Both the position numbers and the translations under genes were made by a program. A stretch of 8,063 nt of DNA from positions 1-8,063 of the forward strand of contig JAEZID010000063.1 in NCBI GenBank assembly GCA_023416195.1, given 5' to 3'. The stretch's first letter is position 1. Each line of letters opens with the position of its first letter. The notes under the pieces are model-generated. The model worked only from the letters and a program-made list of their open reading frames with translations. It had not been told where the DNA came from and searched no databases. This document shows, piece after piece, positions 1-6,808 of the stretch. The stretch is from Pseudomonadota bacterium. Lineage in GTDB: Bacteria > Pseudomonadota > Alphaproteobacteria > Azospirillales > Azospirillaceae.

Positions 1-15
1 AAATCGGGTCAGCAT
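1..15 (-). CDS. urtC: Start of probable urtC (urea ABC transporter permease), cut by window edge
   Basis: Only five codons (M-L-T-R-F) are visible on the minus strand, beginning 4 nt after the urtB stop. A GGAGG sequence inside the last urtB codons lies about 9 nt before this ATG and would serve as its ribosome binding site, giving tight coupling to urtB. In known urea transporter operons the order is urtA-urtB-urtC-urtD-urtE, so urtC, the second membrane permease, is expected here. The identity rests on position and the start signal only; five residues cannot confirm it. Confidence 0.5.
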
Positions 16-19
16 CGGA

Positions 20-1645
20 TCAGGCCTCCACCGCCCGGCCCTTCAGCGCGAACAGGCCGCGCGGACGCCTCTGGATGAACAGGATGATGAAGATCAGCAC
101 CAGGATCTTGCCCAGCACCGCGCCCGCGTAGGGCTCCAGGAACTTGTTGACCGAGCCGAGCGCCAGGGCACCCACCAGAGTCCCCCACAGGTTCCCGACG
201 CCGCCGAACACCACGACCATGAAGCTGTCGATGATGTAGCCCTGGCCCAGGTTGGGACTGACGTTGTCGATCTGGCTGAGCGCCACGCCGGCCAGCCCCG
301 CGATGCCGGAGCCGAGGCCGAAGGTCAGCGCGTCCACCCTTGCCGTGCGGATGCCCATGGCGCTGGCCATGGAGCGGTTCTGCGTCACCGCGCGGATGTT
401 CAGGCCGAAGGCCGTCTTGCGCAGGGCGACCAGCAGGGCCGCGAAGACCATGAAGGCGAAGACGACGATCCACAGCCGGCCGTAGGTGATGGTCAGCCCG
501 CCCAGCTCGAAGGCGCCGGACATCCACGACGGCGCCCCCACCTCGCGGTTCGTCGGCCCGAAGATCGACCGCACCGCCTGCTGAAGCGCCAGCGACAGGC
601 CCCAGGTGGCGAGAAGGGTTTCCAGCGGCCGCCCGTACAGCCAGCGGATCACGCTGCGCTCGATGGCGACGCCGACCGCGCCCGACGCCAGGAAGGCGAC
701 CGGCAGGGCCACCAGGATCGACAGGTCGAACAGGCCGGGGGCGAAGGTGCGGAACGCCTCCTGCACCAGAAAGGTCGCGTAGGCGCCGATCATCACCATC
801 TCACCGTGCGCCATGTTGATGACGCCCATGACGCCGAAGGTGACAGCCAGCCCGATGGCCGCCAGCAGCAGCACCGAGCCCAGCGACAGCCCGTACCAGA
901 GATTCTGCGCCGCCCCCCACAGGGCGAGCCGCTGTTCCACCGACGCGATGGCGCGTTCCGCGACGGCCTTCACCTCCGCGCCGCCGCTGTTGGCCGCCGC
1001 GTTCAGCAGCGCCAGTGCGTCGCGGTCGCCGCGCGCCTTCAGCGTCTCGATGGCGGCGATCTTTTCGGCGTCCGGGGCGGGGGCGTTCAGCACCACGGCG
1101 GCCTTCGCCTGAAACATGGCGCGGCGCACGCCCTCGTCGGTTTCCTTGGCCAGCGCCGCGTCCAGCGCCTCCAGCGCGTTCACGTCGCGGCTCTTGAACA
1201 CGGCGTCCGCCGCCTGCCGGCGCGTCTGCGGGTTCGGGCTCATCAGCGTCAGCGCACCCAGCGCGGCGCTGATGGAGCGGCGCAGGCTGTTGTTGATCTT
1301 GATCTTCTCGACCGCATTCCGGTCGGCCTCGCCCAGCGCGGCGCCGGTCAGCGGGTCGGTCAGCGCGTAGCCGTTGCCGGCCCTTTTCGCGACGACCACC
1401 GCGCCGTCCGCCTTGCGGACATGCAGGTCACCGGCCTGGAGCGCCTCGATCACCGGCACGACGGCGGTGTCGCCGGTCTCGGCGAGCTTCGTGAGGGCCT
1501 TTTCGGTGTCGGCGTAGGTGCCCGTCCCCAGCGCCCGCACCAGCGGATCGAGGTCGGATGCCATGGCGGGAGTGGCGACTGCGATGAGCGCGGCCAGCAG
1601 CCAGGAGAGGACGCGGTGCATGGGAAGCCTTTTGGCTGTCAGCAT
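20..1645 (-). CDS. urtB: UrtB, urea ABC transporter permease with periplasmic N-terminal domain
   Basis: Inner-membrane permease of the UrtABCDE urea importer. The 541-residue product has an export signal at about residues 9-29 (LSWLLAALIAVATPAMA), then a soluble helical segment (about 30-240) with HEAT-like alternation of short Ala/Leu-rich helices. Residues 245-535 form a LivH-type branched-chain amino-acid/urea permease domain with many hydrophobic segments, the NMAHGEMVMIGAYATF motif near 278-292 and a GLNIRAVTQN cytoplasmic loop near 414-423. The long N-terminal extension is typical of UrtB and distinguishes it from LivH, which is about 300 residues. Two starts are possible. The ATG at 1645 has a GGAGG-like site that lies inside an intergenic repeat. 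The ATG at 1621 has AAAAGG 6 nt upstream and gives a more conventional signal peptide. The longer form is listed but the shorter may be the true one. It lies 137 bp behind urtA and just ahead of urtC. Confidence 0.93.
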   Translation of the reverse strand: MLTAKRLPMHRVLSWLLAALIAVATPAMASDLDPLVRALGTGTYADTEKALTKLAETGDTAVVPVIEALQAGDLHVRKADGAVVVAKRAGNGYALTDPLTGAALGEADRNAVEKIKINNSLRRSISAALGALTLMSPNPQTRRQAADAVFKSRDVNALEALDAALAKETDEGVRRAMFQAKAAVVLNAPAPDAEKIAAIETLKARGDRDALALLNAAANSGGAEVKAVAERAIASVEQRLALWGAAQNLWYGLSLGSVLLLAAIGLAVTFGVMGVINMAHGEMVMIGAYATFLVQEAFRTFAPGLFDLSILVALPVAFLASGAVGVAIERSVIRWLYGRPLETLLATWGLSLALQQAVRSIFGPTNREVGAPSWMSGAFELGGLTITYGRLWIVVFAFMVFAALLVALRKTAFGLNIRAVTQNRSMASAMGIRTARVDALTFGLGSGIAGLAGVALSQIDNVSPNLGQGYIIDSFMVVVFGGVGNLWGTLVGALALGSVNKFLEPYAGAVLGKILVLIFIILFIQRRPRGLFALKGRAVEA

Positions 1646-1649
1646 GCTC

Positions 1650-1738
1650 GCCCCCTCCCCCCGCCCTCCCCCGCCTTTGGCGGTGGAGGGAGCTTTAGTC
1701 CCCTCTCCCGCGAAGCGGGGGAGGGTTAGGGAGGGGGC
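1650..1738. repeat. Compound intergenic inverted repeat (REP/BIME-like) between urtA and urtB
   Basis: Two hairpins sit side by side inside a larger inverted repeat. Hairpin one pairs 1664-1675 with 1679-1690 (12 bp, one mismatch, TTT loop). Hairpin two pairs 1701-1711 with 1715-1725 (11 bp with one T-G, GAA loop). The outer arms GCCCCCTCCC (1650-1659) and GGGAGGGGGC (1729-1738) are also exact complements, and 1664-1674 can pair with 1715-1725, so the whole 89 bp can refold into one long stem. Palindromes of this CCCTCCCCCGC style are, to my knowledge, common between genes in several alphaproteobacterial genomes. Its place after the binding-protein gene and before the permease gene suggests a role in mRNA stability or differential expression. 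Confidence 0.8.
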
Positions 1739-1782
1739 AAAAGCATGAAGCGTTTCAGGGATAAGCGAGGCTCAAACCACCC

Positions 1783-3078
1783 TCACGACCCCTTGCCGCC
1801 GCACTTGCCGGTCTTCACGTTGAAGTTCCCGCAGGACATCGGCGCGCGCCAATCGGCGATCAGGTCCTTGCTGTCCGGCAGGAAGTCGGACCACTCGTCA
1901 CCGACCACGAGGCCCGGCGTCTTCGACACGGTCTCGAACTGGCCGTTCTCCTGCACCTCGCCGATCAGGACCGGCTTGGTGATGTGGTGGTTCGGCATCA
2001 TGGCGGAATAGCCGCCGGTCAGGTTCGGCACCGACACGCCGACGATGCTGTCGATCACCGCGTCGGGGGCCGTCGTGCCGGCCTTCTCGACCGCCTTCAC
2101 CCACATGTTGAAGCCGATGTAGTGGGCCTCCATCGGGTCGTTCGTCACGCGCTTGTCGTTCTTGGTGAAGGTCTGCCACTTCTTGATGAAGTCGGCGTTC
2201 TCCGCCGTGTCGATCGACTGGAAATAGTTCCAGGCGGCGAGATGCCCGACCAGCGGCTTGGTGTCGATGCCGGCCAACTCCTCCTCACCCACGGAGAAGG
2301 CGACGACCGGGATGTCCTGCGCCTTGATGCCCTGGTTGCCCAGCTCCTTGTAGAAGGGCACGTTGGCATCGCCGTTGATGGTGGAGACCACCGCCGTCTT
2401 CTTGCCGGCCGAGCCGAACTTCTTGATGTCGGCGACGATGTTCTGCCAATCGGAATTGCCGAACGGGGTGTAGTTGATCATGATGTCCTCAGGCTTCACG
2501 CCCTTGGACTTCAGGTAGGTCTCCAGGATCTTGTTGGTGGTGCGCGGATAGACGTAGTCGGTGCCGGCCAGAACCCAGCGCTTCACGCCTTCCTTTTCCG
2601 CCAGGTAATCGACGGCCGGGATCGCCTGCTGGTTCGGGGCGGCGCCGGTGTAGAAGACGTTGCGCGAGGACTCCTCGCCCTCATACTGGACGGGGTAGAA
2701 CAGCAGGCCGTTCAGCTCCTCGAACACCGGCAGCACCGACTTGCGGCTGACCGAGGTCCAGCAGCCGAACACCGCCGCGACCTTGTCCTTGGTCAGCAGC
2801 TCGCGCGCCTTCTCGGCGAACAGGGGCCAGTTCGAGGCGGGATCGACGACGACCGGCTCCAGCTTCTTGCCGAGCACGCCGCCCTTCTTGTTCTGCTCCT
2901 CGATCAGCATGAGCATGACGTCCTTCAACGTCGTCTCGCTGATCGCCATGGTGCCGGAGAGCGAATGCAGGATGCCGACCTTGATGGTGTCCTGCGCCGA
3001 CGCGGGCGCGGCGAAACCGGCCGCGACGCACAGGGCGAGACCGGCGGCGGCGGCCAGGGAACGACCCGTCTTCAACAT
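1783..3078 (-). CDS. urtA: UrtA, periplasmic urea-binding protein of the urea ABC transporter
   Basis: Periplasmic substrate-binding protein that captures urea and delivers it to UrtBC. The 431-residue product has a clear Sec signal peptide (residues 1-28, ending PASA before QD). A type I periplasmic-binding fold of the LivJ/UrtA class follows, with IKVGILHSLSGTMA near 32-45, FGCWTSVSRKSVLPV near 104-118, a YEGEESSRN segment near 132-140 and PNHHITKPVLIGE near 362-374. Length and these motifs match UrtA better than amino-acid binding proteins. Two cysteines near the C-terminus (416 and 426) could form a disulfide. The start at 3078 was chosen because a signal peptide begins there and a GGGGGG run lies 8 nt upstream. 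A GTG-initiated form at 3126 would add 16 residues ahead of the signal peptide and begin almost at the predicted transcription start. It is first in the urt operon, behind a sigma-54 promoter. Confidence 0.95.
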   Translation of the reverse strand: MLKTGRSLAAAAGLALCVAAGFAAPASAQDTIKVGILHSLSGTMAISETTLKDVMLMLIEEQNKKGGVLGKKLEPVVVDPASNWPLFAEKARELLTKDKVAAVFGCWTSVSRKSVLPVFEELNGLLFYPVQYEGEESSRNVFYTGAAPNQQAIPAVDYLAEKEGVKRWVLAGTDYVYPRTTNKILETYLKSKGVKPEDIMINYTPFGNSDWQNIVADIKKFGSAGKKTAVVSTINGDANVPFYKELGNQGIKAQDIPVVAFSVGEEELAGIDTKPLVGHLAAWNYFQSIDTAENADFIKKWQTFTKNDKRVTNDPMEAHYIGFNMWVKAVEKAGTTAPDAVIDSIVGVSVPNLTGGYSAMMPNHHITKPVLIGEVQENGQFETVSKTPGLVVGDEWSDFLPDSKDLIADWRAPMSCGNFNVKTGKCGGKGS

Positions 3079-3139
3079 TGTGATTACCCCCCGTTCTTTG
3101 GTCAGGCGCCCGCCACGGGCACCCACGAGGGGGTCTTTC

Positions 3140-3154
3140 GCAAACGCGATGCCA
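3140..3154 (-). promoter_or_regulatory. Sigma-54 (RpoN) promoter for the urt operon
   Basis: The minus strand reads TGGCATCGCGTTTGC. It matches the -24/-12 consensus TGGCAC-N5-TTGC in TGGCA and TTGC, with the diagnostic GG-N10-GC spacing. Transcription would start near 3128, about 50 nt before the urtA ATG. Urea uptake operons are commonly under nitrogen control through NtrC and RpoN, so context supports the match. Confidence 0.8.
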
Positions 3155-3271
3155 CTCCGGATTCAGCGCGGCATCCTCAGCAAATCCGCCATGCTTTCCG
3201 GCCGCCTACCACGACCGACGGTGTATGCGGCGTCATGCCGTAGGCCCGTTTTTTAGGCACGCGCACCGATA

Positions 3272-3288
3272 TGCACGAATTTTGCGCA
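3272..3288 (-). promoter_or_regulatory. Candidate NtrC binding site upstream of urtA
   Basis: The minus strand reads TGCGCAAAATTCGTGCA, 13 of 17 positions shared with the classical NtrC enhancer site TGCACCAAAATGGTGCA, including the outer TGC and GTGCA arms. Its centre is about 152 bp upstream of the predicted urtA transcription start, within the usual range for an enhancer acting on sigma-54 polymerase. A further GCACC half-site on the plus strand at 3263-3267 is about one helical turn away. Confidence 0.6.
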
Positions 3289-3302
3289 TTGCCTATTTCG
3301 TT

Positions 3303-3328
3303 GCCCCCGGCGGCGGCCCGCCGGGGGC
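3303..3328 (-). terminator. GC-rich hairpin after the Gly/Met-rich protein gene (no U-tract)
   Basis: A perfect 11-bp stem (3303-3313 with 3318-3328) with a 4-nt loop lies 9 bp past the stop codon of the minus-strand gene ending at 3338. In the direction of that gene the T-run precedes the stem rather than following it, so it is not a standard intrinsic terminator. It may protect the 3' end of the mRNA or act with Rho. It also separates this gene from the urt control region. Confidence 0.4.
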
Positions 3329-3337
3329 GAAAAAAAG

Positions 3338-3811
3338 CTACTTCGTGGTCGTCGTGCCGGACGGCGTGCCGACGGACCCACCCGGCCCGGTGCCGGTGGT
3401 GGCCGAATTGCCGGAGCCGCCCGCCCCGGCTCCACCCGTCATGTTGCCGCCCATCATCCCGCCGCCCATCATGCCCCCGCTGCTGGACCCGGACGCCATG
3501 GAGCCGGAAGCGTCGATCATCATCATTACCATTTCGCCGTTGGCGCCCTGGGCCTGCACCAGATAGGCGGAATCGAGGACGCGGACGTTGGTGAAGCCCG
3601 CCTGCTCCAGCGACTTGCGCAGCTGGTCCTGGCTCATGGCGGGGCTGCCGTGGAAGCGCCCGCCCACCGTGCCGGCGCTGTTCTGGTCCATGGGCGTTGC
3701 GGAGGACGTTGCGGAGGGCGCGGCGGACGGATTGGCCGTCGTCGATTGCGCCAGCGCCCCGACGGGCAACGCCAGCAGCGCGGCGGTCGCGGTCATCACG
3801 AGAACTCGCAT
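3338..3811 (-). CDS. Exported protein of unknown function with Gly/Met/Ser-rich tail
   Basis: I do not recognise a named family. The 157-residue product has a signal peptide (1-21, ending GALA before Q). A Ser/Ala/Thr-rich linker (22-48) precedes a small globular module (about 58-100) that reads as helix (SQDQLRKSLEQAGF) then strands (VRVLDSAYLVQAQ, GEMVMMMID). Similar helix-strand-strand modules, reminiscent of PepSY-like folds, occur in small secreted proteins of Rhizobiales and Rhodospirillales. The rest (101-157) is low-complexity Gly/Ser/Met/Thr, with a GGMMGGGMMGGNM run at 112-124. Clustered methionines can bind Cu(I) in some proteins, but that role is only a guess here. The start is firm: GGGAGG lies about 7 nt upstream of the ATG. 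It follows the 96-residue exported protein gene by 83 bp on the same strand and may share its transcript. Confidence 0.8.
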   Translation of the reverse strand: MRVLVMTATAALLALPVGALAQSTTANPSAAPSATSSATPMDQNSAGTVGGRFHGSPAMSQDQLRKSLEQAGFTNVRVLDSAYLVQAQGANGEMVMMMIDASGSMASGSSSGGMMGGGMMGGNMTGGAGAGGSGNSATTGTGPGGSVGTPSGTTTTK

Positions 3812-3894
3812 GGCTCTTCCTCCCTAACGCGGGTCCACGCCATCGGAACCCTGTGACGGAAGAACAGTCCGCCGCGCCGCGCGTCACCACTCCC

Positions 3895-4185
3895 CTATTG
3901 GCGCAGGTCGAACAGCTTGCCGTTGCGGAACACGCAGGTCCCCTGGATCAGCCGCCCCTCGCCCGAGGTGAGTGACAGCCGCACCCGCACCGTCGTGTCG
4001 TTCGGCCGCTCAATCTCCGTGGCCGACACGGTGTAGGCGTGGCTCTGCCCCCCGCCCGACTGCCGCTCCGCCAGTTCATGCGCGCAAGCCTCGACCAGCG
4101 CCCCGCCCGCCTCCGGTTCCGGCGCGGTCTGCGCCAAGGCCGGCGCCGCGAACAAAAAGGCCAGGGCCACCCAGCGTCCGATCAT
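3895..4185 (-). CDS. Small exported two-cysteine protein, function unknown
   Basis: This 96-residue protein has a short signal peptide (1-18, ending PALA before Q). The mature part is about 78 residues with two cysteines (34 in EACAHEL and 84 in GTCVFRNGK) that could form a disulfide. The pattern is a helix (VEACAHELAERQ), then beta strands (AYTVSATEIERP, TVRVRLSLTS) and a closing CVFRNGKLFDL. Small secreted proteins with this layout are frequent in alphaproteobacteria, but I cannot name the family. The start is well supported by AAGGAGG about 7 nt upstream of the ATG. It is transcribed divergently from the quinoprotein cluster across a 206-bp spacer, so the two may share control elements. 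Confidence 0.78.
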   Translation of the reverse strand: MIGRWVALAFLFAAPALAQTAPEPEAGGALVEACAHELAERQSGGGQSHAYTVSATEIERPNDTTVRVRLSLTSGEGRLIQGTCVFRNGKLFDLRQ

Positions 4186-4262
4186 TCCCCTCCCTCCTTC
4201 CGTTGCGGGCTCGCGCCACGGGCGCTCCAGATCAGGTTAGCCCAATTGGTCGATGGAGTGAT

Positions 4263-4279
4263 TGTTTGACAATCAAACA
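4263..4279. promoter_or_regulatory. Perfect 7-3-7 inverted repeat, probable operator
   Basis: The sequence TGTTTGA-CAA-TCAAACA is a perfect dyad in an AT-rich patch of an otherwise GC-rich region. An overlapping dyad TGATTG-TTTGA-CAATCA (4259-4275) uses part of the same bases. It covers the -35 hexamer of the predicted rightward promoter, so a dimeric repressor bound here would block transcription of the quinoprotein cluster. The cognate regulator is not in the window. The spacing does not fit FNR (TTGAT-N4-ATCAA). Confidence 0.6.
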
Positions 4280-4294
4280 TACCAGTCGCATCAT
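4266..4294 (+). promoter_or_regulatory. Sigma-70-type promoter for the quinoprotein cluster
   Basis: A perfect -35 hexamer TTGACA (4266-4271) is followed after 17 bp by CATCAT (4289-4294), which matches TATAAT at four of six positions. Transcription would start near 4301, leaving a leader of about 90 nt before the first gene at 4392. No sigma-54 element was found on this strand in the spacer. A TATAAA sequence at 4306-4311 is an alternative -10 without a good -35. Confidence 0.5.
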
Positions 4295-4391
4295 GAACGT
4301 GACGATATAAATCGAGCCGGCCCGTCTTCCGTCGATTTGCGACCGTCAAGACAAAGCCCAAGGAACCGGCCGTTCGGGGAGTGAAACGACC

Positions 4392-5042
4392 ATGCCAGAT
4401 GTGCGCTCTGGCCGCCCTAGTCTGCGGGCGGCCAGGATGCCGGGCCTTGCCCTTTGCCTCACTCTTCTGTTCCCTCTTGCCGCGCAGGGCGCCGAGCCGC
4501 TGAAGGACTGGCCTTGCCGCGAACCTATGGTTGCGCCGCTGACCGCCGCCATGGTCTGGCCCGACCGCCATCCGGAGGCGCTGGCCGTTCTGCCGTCCGA
4601 CCGCGCGTGGGAGGCCGATCCCCGGGTGCGCGATCTGGTCGAGTTCGCCGCCAATCCGGAAAATTCGCCCGACGTCGGCGGCGCCGCCATCGCCCGCTTC
4701 GCCGCCGGGCAGGGTCCCGACCGTCAGGTCGCCCTGATGCTGACCCTGTCGGGCGTGGTGGACCTGACCAACCGGCTGCGCGCCATCATGATCGACGGCA
4801 TCGGCGTGAACGTCACGCGCTCGGAAATCCTGGCCGAGCAGGTCAACGCCAACACGGCCGCACTGGCTTCGGCGCAGGATTCGGCCGCTCCCAACCCAGC
4901 CGACATCCGGCAGGCGCGTTTCTGGAACCTGCGGCGCCTCGACAAGGCGGAGGACGACGCCGCGATGATCTGCCGCAAGATCGCCTATTCGGAGCGCAAG
5001 CTGCGCGCGCTCGCCCAGGCGGTTTCCAAGGCACTGGACTGA
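4392..5042 (+). CDS. Exported protein of unknown function, first gene of the quinoprotein cluster
   Basis: I do not recognise this 216-residue protein. It has an N-terminal export signal with a hydrophobic core at about 17-31 (PGLALCLTLLFPLAA), with likely cleavage after QGA at 34. The mature part has two cysteines: 42 in DWPCREP, right after the signal, and 194 in AAMICRKIAYSERK, which may form a disulfide. The sequence is mostly helical and ends in a charged segment (about 172-216). The ATG at 4392 has GGGGAG about 10 nt upstream. The internal ATG at 4437 has a poorer site but would give a shorter signal peptide. The stop lies 43 bp before the quinoprotein ATG on the same strand, so the two are probably co-transcribed. 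By analogy with accessory genes of methanol dehydrogenase operons, a maturation or partner role is possible; this is inference from position only. Confidence 0.75.
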   Translation: MPDVRSGRPSLRAARMPGLALCLTLLFPLAAQGAEPLKDWPCREPMVAPLTAAMVWPDRHPEALAVLPSDRAWEADPRVRDLVEFAANPENSPDVGGAAIARFAAGQGPDRQVALMLTLSGVVDLTNRLRAIMIDGIGVNVTRSEILAEQVNANTAALASAQDSAAPNPADIRQARFWNLRRLDKAEDDAAMICRKIAYSERKLRALAQAVSKALD

Positions 5043-5085
5043 TCTCAACGAGGCTGAAGCTCAAGAAACGAGAGGGAGGCGTTCC

Positions 5086-6789
5086 ATGCGTGCAAGATTG
5101 ACGTCGGTCCGCGTGATGTCGGGCGCCGTTCTGCTGGTCGGCGCCGCCCTCGGCACGCACGCATCGGCCGCGACCTGGGACGAGCTGGTCGCCGCGGGCG
5201 GGCAGAGCAAAAACTGGCTGAACTACGGCGGCGACCTCGGCCAGATGCGCTTCTGGCCCAGCAAGGCGATCACGCCCGACAACGTCAAGAACATGAAGGT
5301 GAAGTACATCTTCCAGACCAGCGTGGTCGGCTCCTTCCAGACGACCCCCATCGTCCAGGACGGGGTCATGTACATCACCACCCCCTACAACCACGTCTTC
5401 GCCCTCGACGCCGCGACGGGGAAGGAGCTTTGGCACTTCCAGCACAAGCTGGCGACCAACTATCTGTGCTGTGGCCCGAACAACCGGGGCGTCGCGATCC
5501 TCGGCGACATGCTCTACATGGGCACGCTGGACGCGCATCTGATCGCCCTGAACAAGAAGACCGGCGAGAAGGAATGGGACGTCGAGGTGGCCGACAGCGA
5601 GATGGGCTATTCCGAAACCCACGCGCCGGTCATCTACAAGGACAAGGTCATCATCGGCATTTCCGGCGCCGAATACGGCATCCGGGGCTTCATCAGCGCC
5701 TATGACGCCAAGGACGGCAAGCTGGCCTGGCGCTGGCACACCATCCCCACCCCGGACGAGGCCGGCCCGGACGGCGTCAAGGGCTGGGAAGGCGTCTTCG
5801 TGGAGAAGGCCGACGGCCAGAACACGCTGAACCGCGACATCGCGGCCGAGAAGGCGGCCATCGCGTCCGGCAAATACGCGGACGCCTGGCGGCGCGGCGG
5901 CGGGTCGAACTGGATGACCAATTCCGTCGACGTGCAGCGCGGCATGGTCTTCGCGACCACCGGCAACCCGTCGCCGGACCTCGACGGCGCCGGCCGGCCG
6001 GGCGACAACCGCTGGTCGGACAGCCTCGTGGCGCTGGACGCCGACACCGGCAAGGTGAAGTGGGCCTACCAGTATCTGCCGCACGACGTGTGGGATCTCG
6101 ACTCCGCCTCGCCCCCGGTGCTGGCCGAGGTGCGCGACGAGTCCGGCACCCTGGTCCCGGCGGTGCTGCACGGCGGCAAGACCGGCTGGGTCTACGCCAA
6201 CCACCGCGACACCGGAAAGCTGATCCGCCGGTCCGAGCCGATGATCCCGCACGAGAACCTGTTCGCGCTGCCGACCCCCGGCCAGGGCACCCGCATGCTG
6301 CCCGGCGCCAACGGCGGCGTGGAGTGGAGCCCCTGCGCCTGGAGCCCCGACACGCGCCTGTTCTACTGCGTCAACCTGAACCAGCCCATGCACTACATCG
6401 TGAAGAACGAGCCGTGGGAGAAGGGCAAGCTGTGGCTGGGCGGCGCCTTCGTCGCGATCCCCGGCGAGAAGCAGTGGGGCAACGTCGCGGCGGTCAGCCC
6501 CGACACCGGCAAGATGCTGTGGGAGGCCCGCACCGAACAGCCGATGATCGGCGGCACCCTGGCGACGGCCGGCGGCGTGGTCTTCGCGGGCGAGGCCAAC
6601 GGCGCCTTCAACGCCTACGACGCCAAGACCGGCGCGAAGGTCTGGACCTTCCAGGCCGGCGCCGGTGTGAACGCCGCCCCGATGGCCTTCGAGATCGACG
6701 GCAAGCCGCACGTCGCGGTCGCGGCCGGCGGCAACTTCCAGATCAACGCGAAGTACGGCGACGCGCTGGTCGTGTTCGCCCTCGACTGA
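5086..6789 (+). CDS. PQQ-dependent alcohol dehydrogenase-type quinoprotein (periplasmic, no haem)
   Basis: Periplasmic quinoprotein expected to oxidise an alcohol or similar substrate with PQQ and a bound metal. The 567-residue product has a signal peptide (1-28, ending ASA). An eight-bladed propeller fold is shown by repeated W-motifs (ATGKELW 110-116, KTGEKEW 158-164, KDGKLAW 209-215, DTGKVKW 320-326, DTGKMLW 473-479, KTGAKVW 514-520). Expected active-site residues are present: adjacent cysteines 128-129, metal ligands Glu196 (GAEYGIRG) and Asn294 (TTGNP), and catalytic Asp337 in HDVWDLD. Asp339, two residues later, is the position used for lanthanide binding in XoxF-type enzymes, but membrane glucose dehydrogenase also has a D-x-D here. 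Lys365 replaces the arginine of methanol dehydrogenase. There is no CxxCH, so it is not a quinohaemoprotein and needs an external electron acceptor. AGAGGGAGG lies 6 nt before the ATG. The substrate is unknown. Confidence 0.9.
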   Translation: MRARLTSVRVMSGAVLLVGAALGTHASAATWDELVAAGGQSKNWLNYGGDLGQMRFWPSKAITPDNVKNMKVKYIFQTSVVGSFQTTPIVQDGVMYITTPYNHVFALDAATGKELWHFQHKLATNYLCCGPNNRGVAILGDMLYMGTLDAHLIALNKKTGEKEWDVEVADSEMGYSETHAPVIYKDKVIIGISGAEYGIRGFISAYDAKDGKLAWRWHTIPTPDEAGPDGVKGWEGVFVEKADGQNTLNRDIAAEKAAIASGKYADAWRRGGGSNWMTNSVDVQRGMVFATTGNPSPDLDGAGRPGDNRWSDSLVALDADTGKVKWAYQYLPHDVWDLDSASPPVLAEVRDESGTLVPAVLHGGKTGWVYANHRDTGKLIRRSEPMIPHENLFALPTPGQGTRMLPGANGGVEWSPCAWSPDTRLFYCVNLNQPMHYIVKNEPWEKGKLWLGGAFVAIPGEKQWGNVAAVSPDTGKMLWEARTEQPMIGGTLATAGGVVFAGEANGAFNAYDAKTGAKVWTFQAGAGVNAAPMAFEIDGKPHVAVAAGGNFQINAKYGDALVVFALD

Positions 6790-6808
6790 CCACGCCCGTT
6801 CCTTGGCA

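Noticed and set aside
806..1729. Plus-strand open frame opposite urtB
   Set aside because: Composition typical of a GC-rich antisense frame, with no domain or ribosome binding site; urtB is unambiguous on the other strand.
3079..3126. Upstream GTG start for urtA adding 16 residues
   Set aside because: It would start within a few bases of the predicted transcription start and place MGARGGRLTKERGVIT ahead of a complete signal peptide; the ATG at 3078 fits better.
3853..3887. GTGACG/CGTCAC inverted repeat between the two small exported protein genes
   Set aside because: Only 6 bp with a 23-nt loop and no T-run; too weak to call a terminator or operator.
4263..4279. FNR/Anr box in the divergent promoter region
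   Set aside because: The half-sites TTGA and TCAA are separated by only 3 bp, not the spacing of TTGAT-N4-ATCAA, so it is called only as an unassigned dyad.
5467..5475. Haem-binding motif around the adjacent cysteines of the quinoprotein
   Set aside because: The sequence is LCCGPN with no CxxCH; adjacent cysteines are the disulfide typical of PQQ alcohol dehydrogenases.
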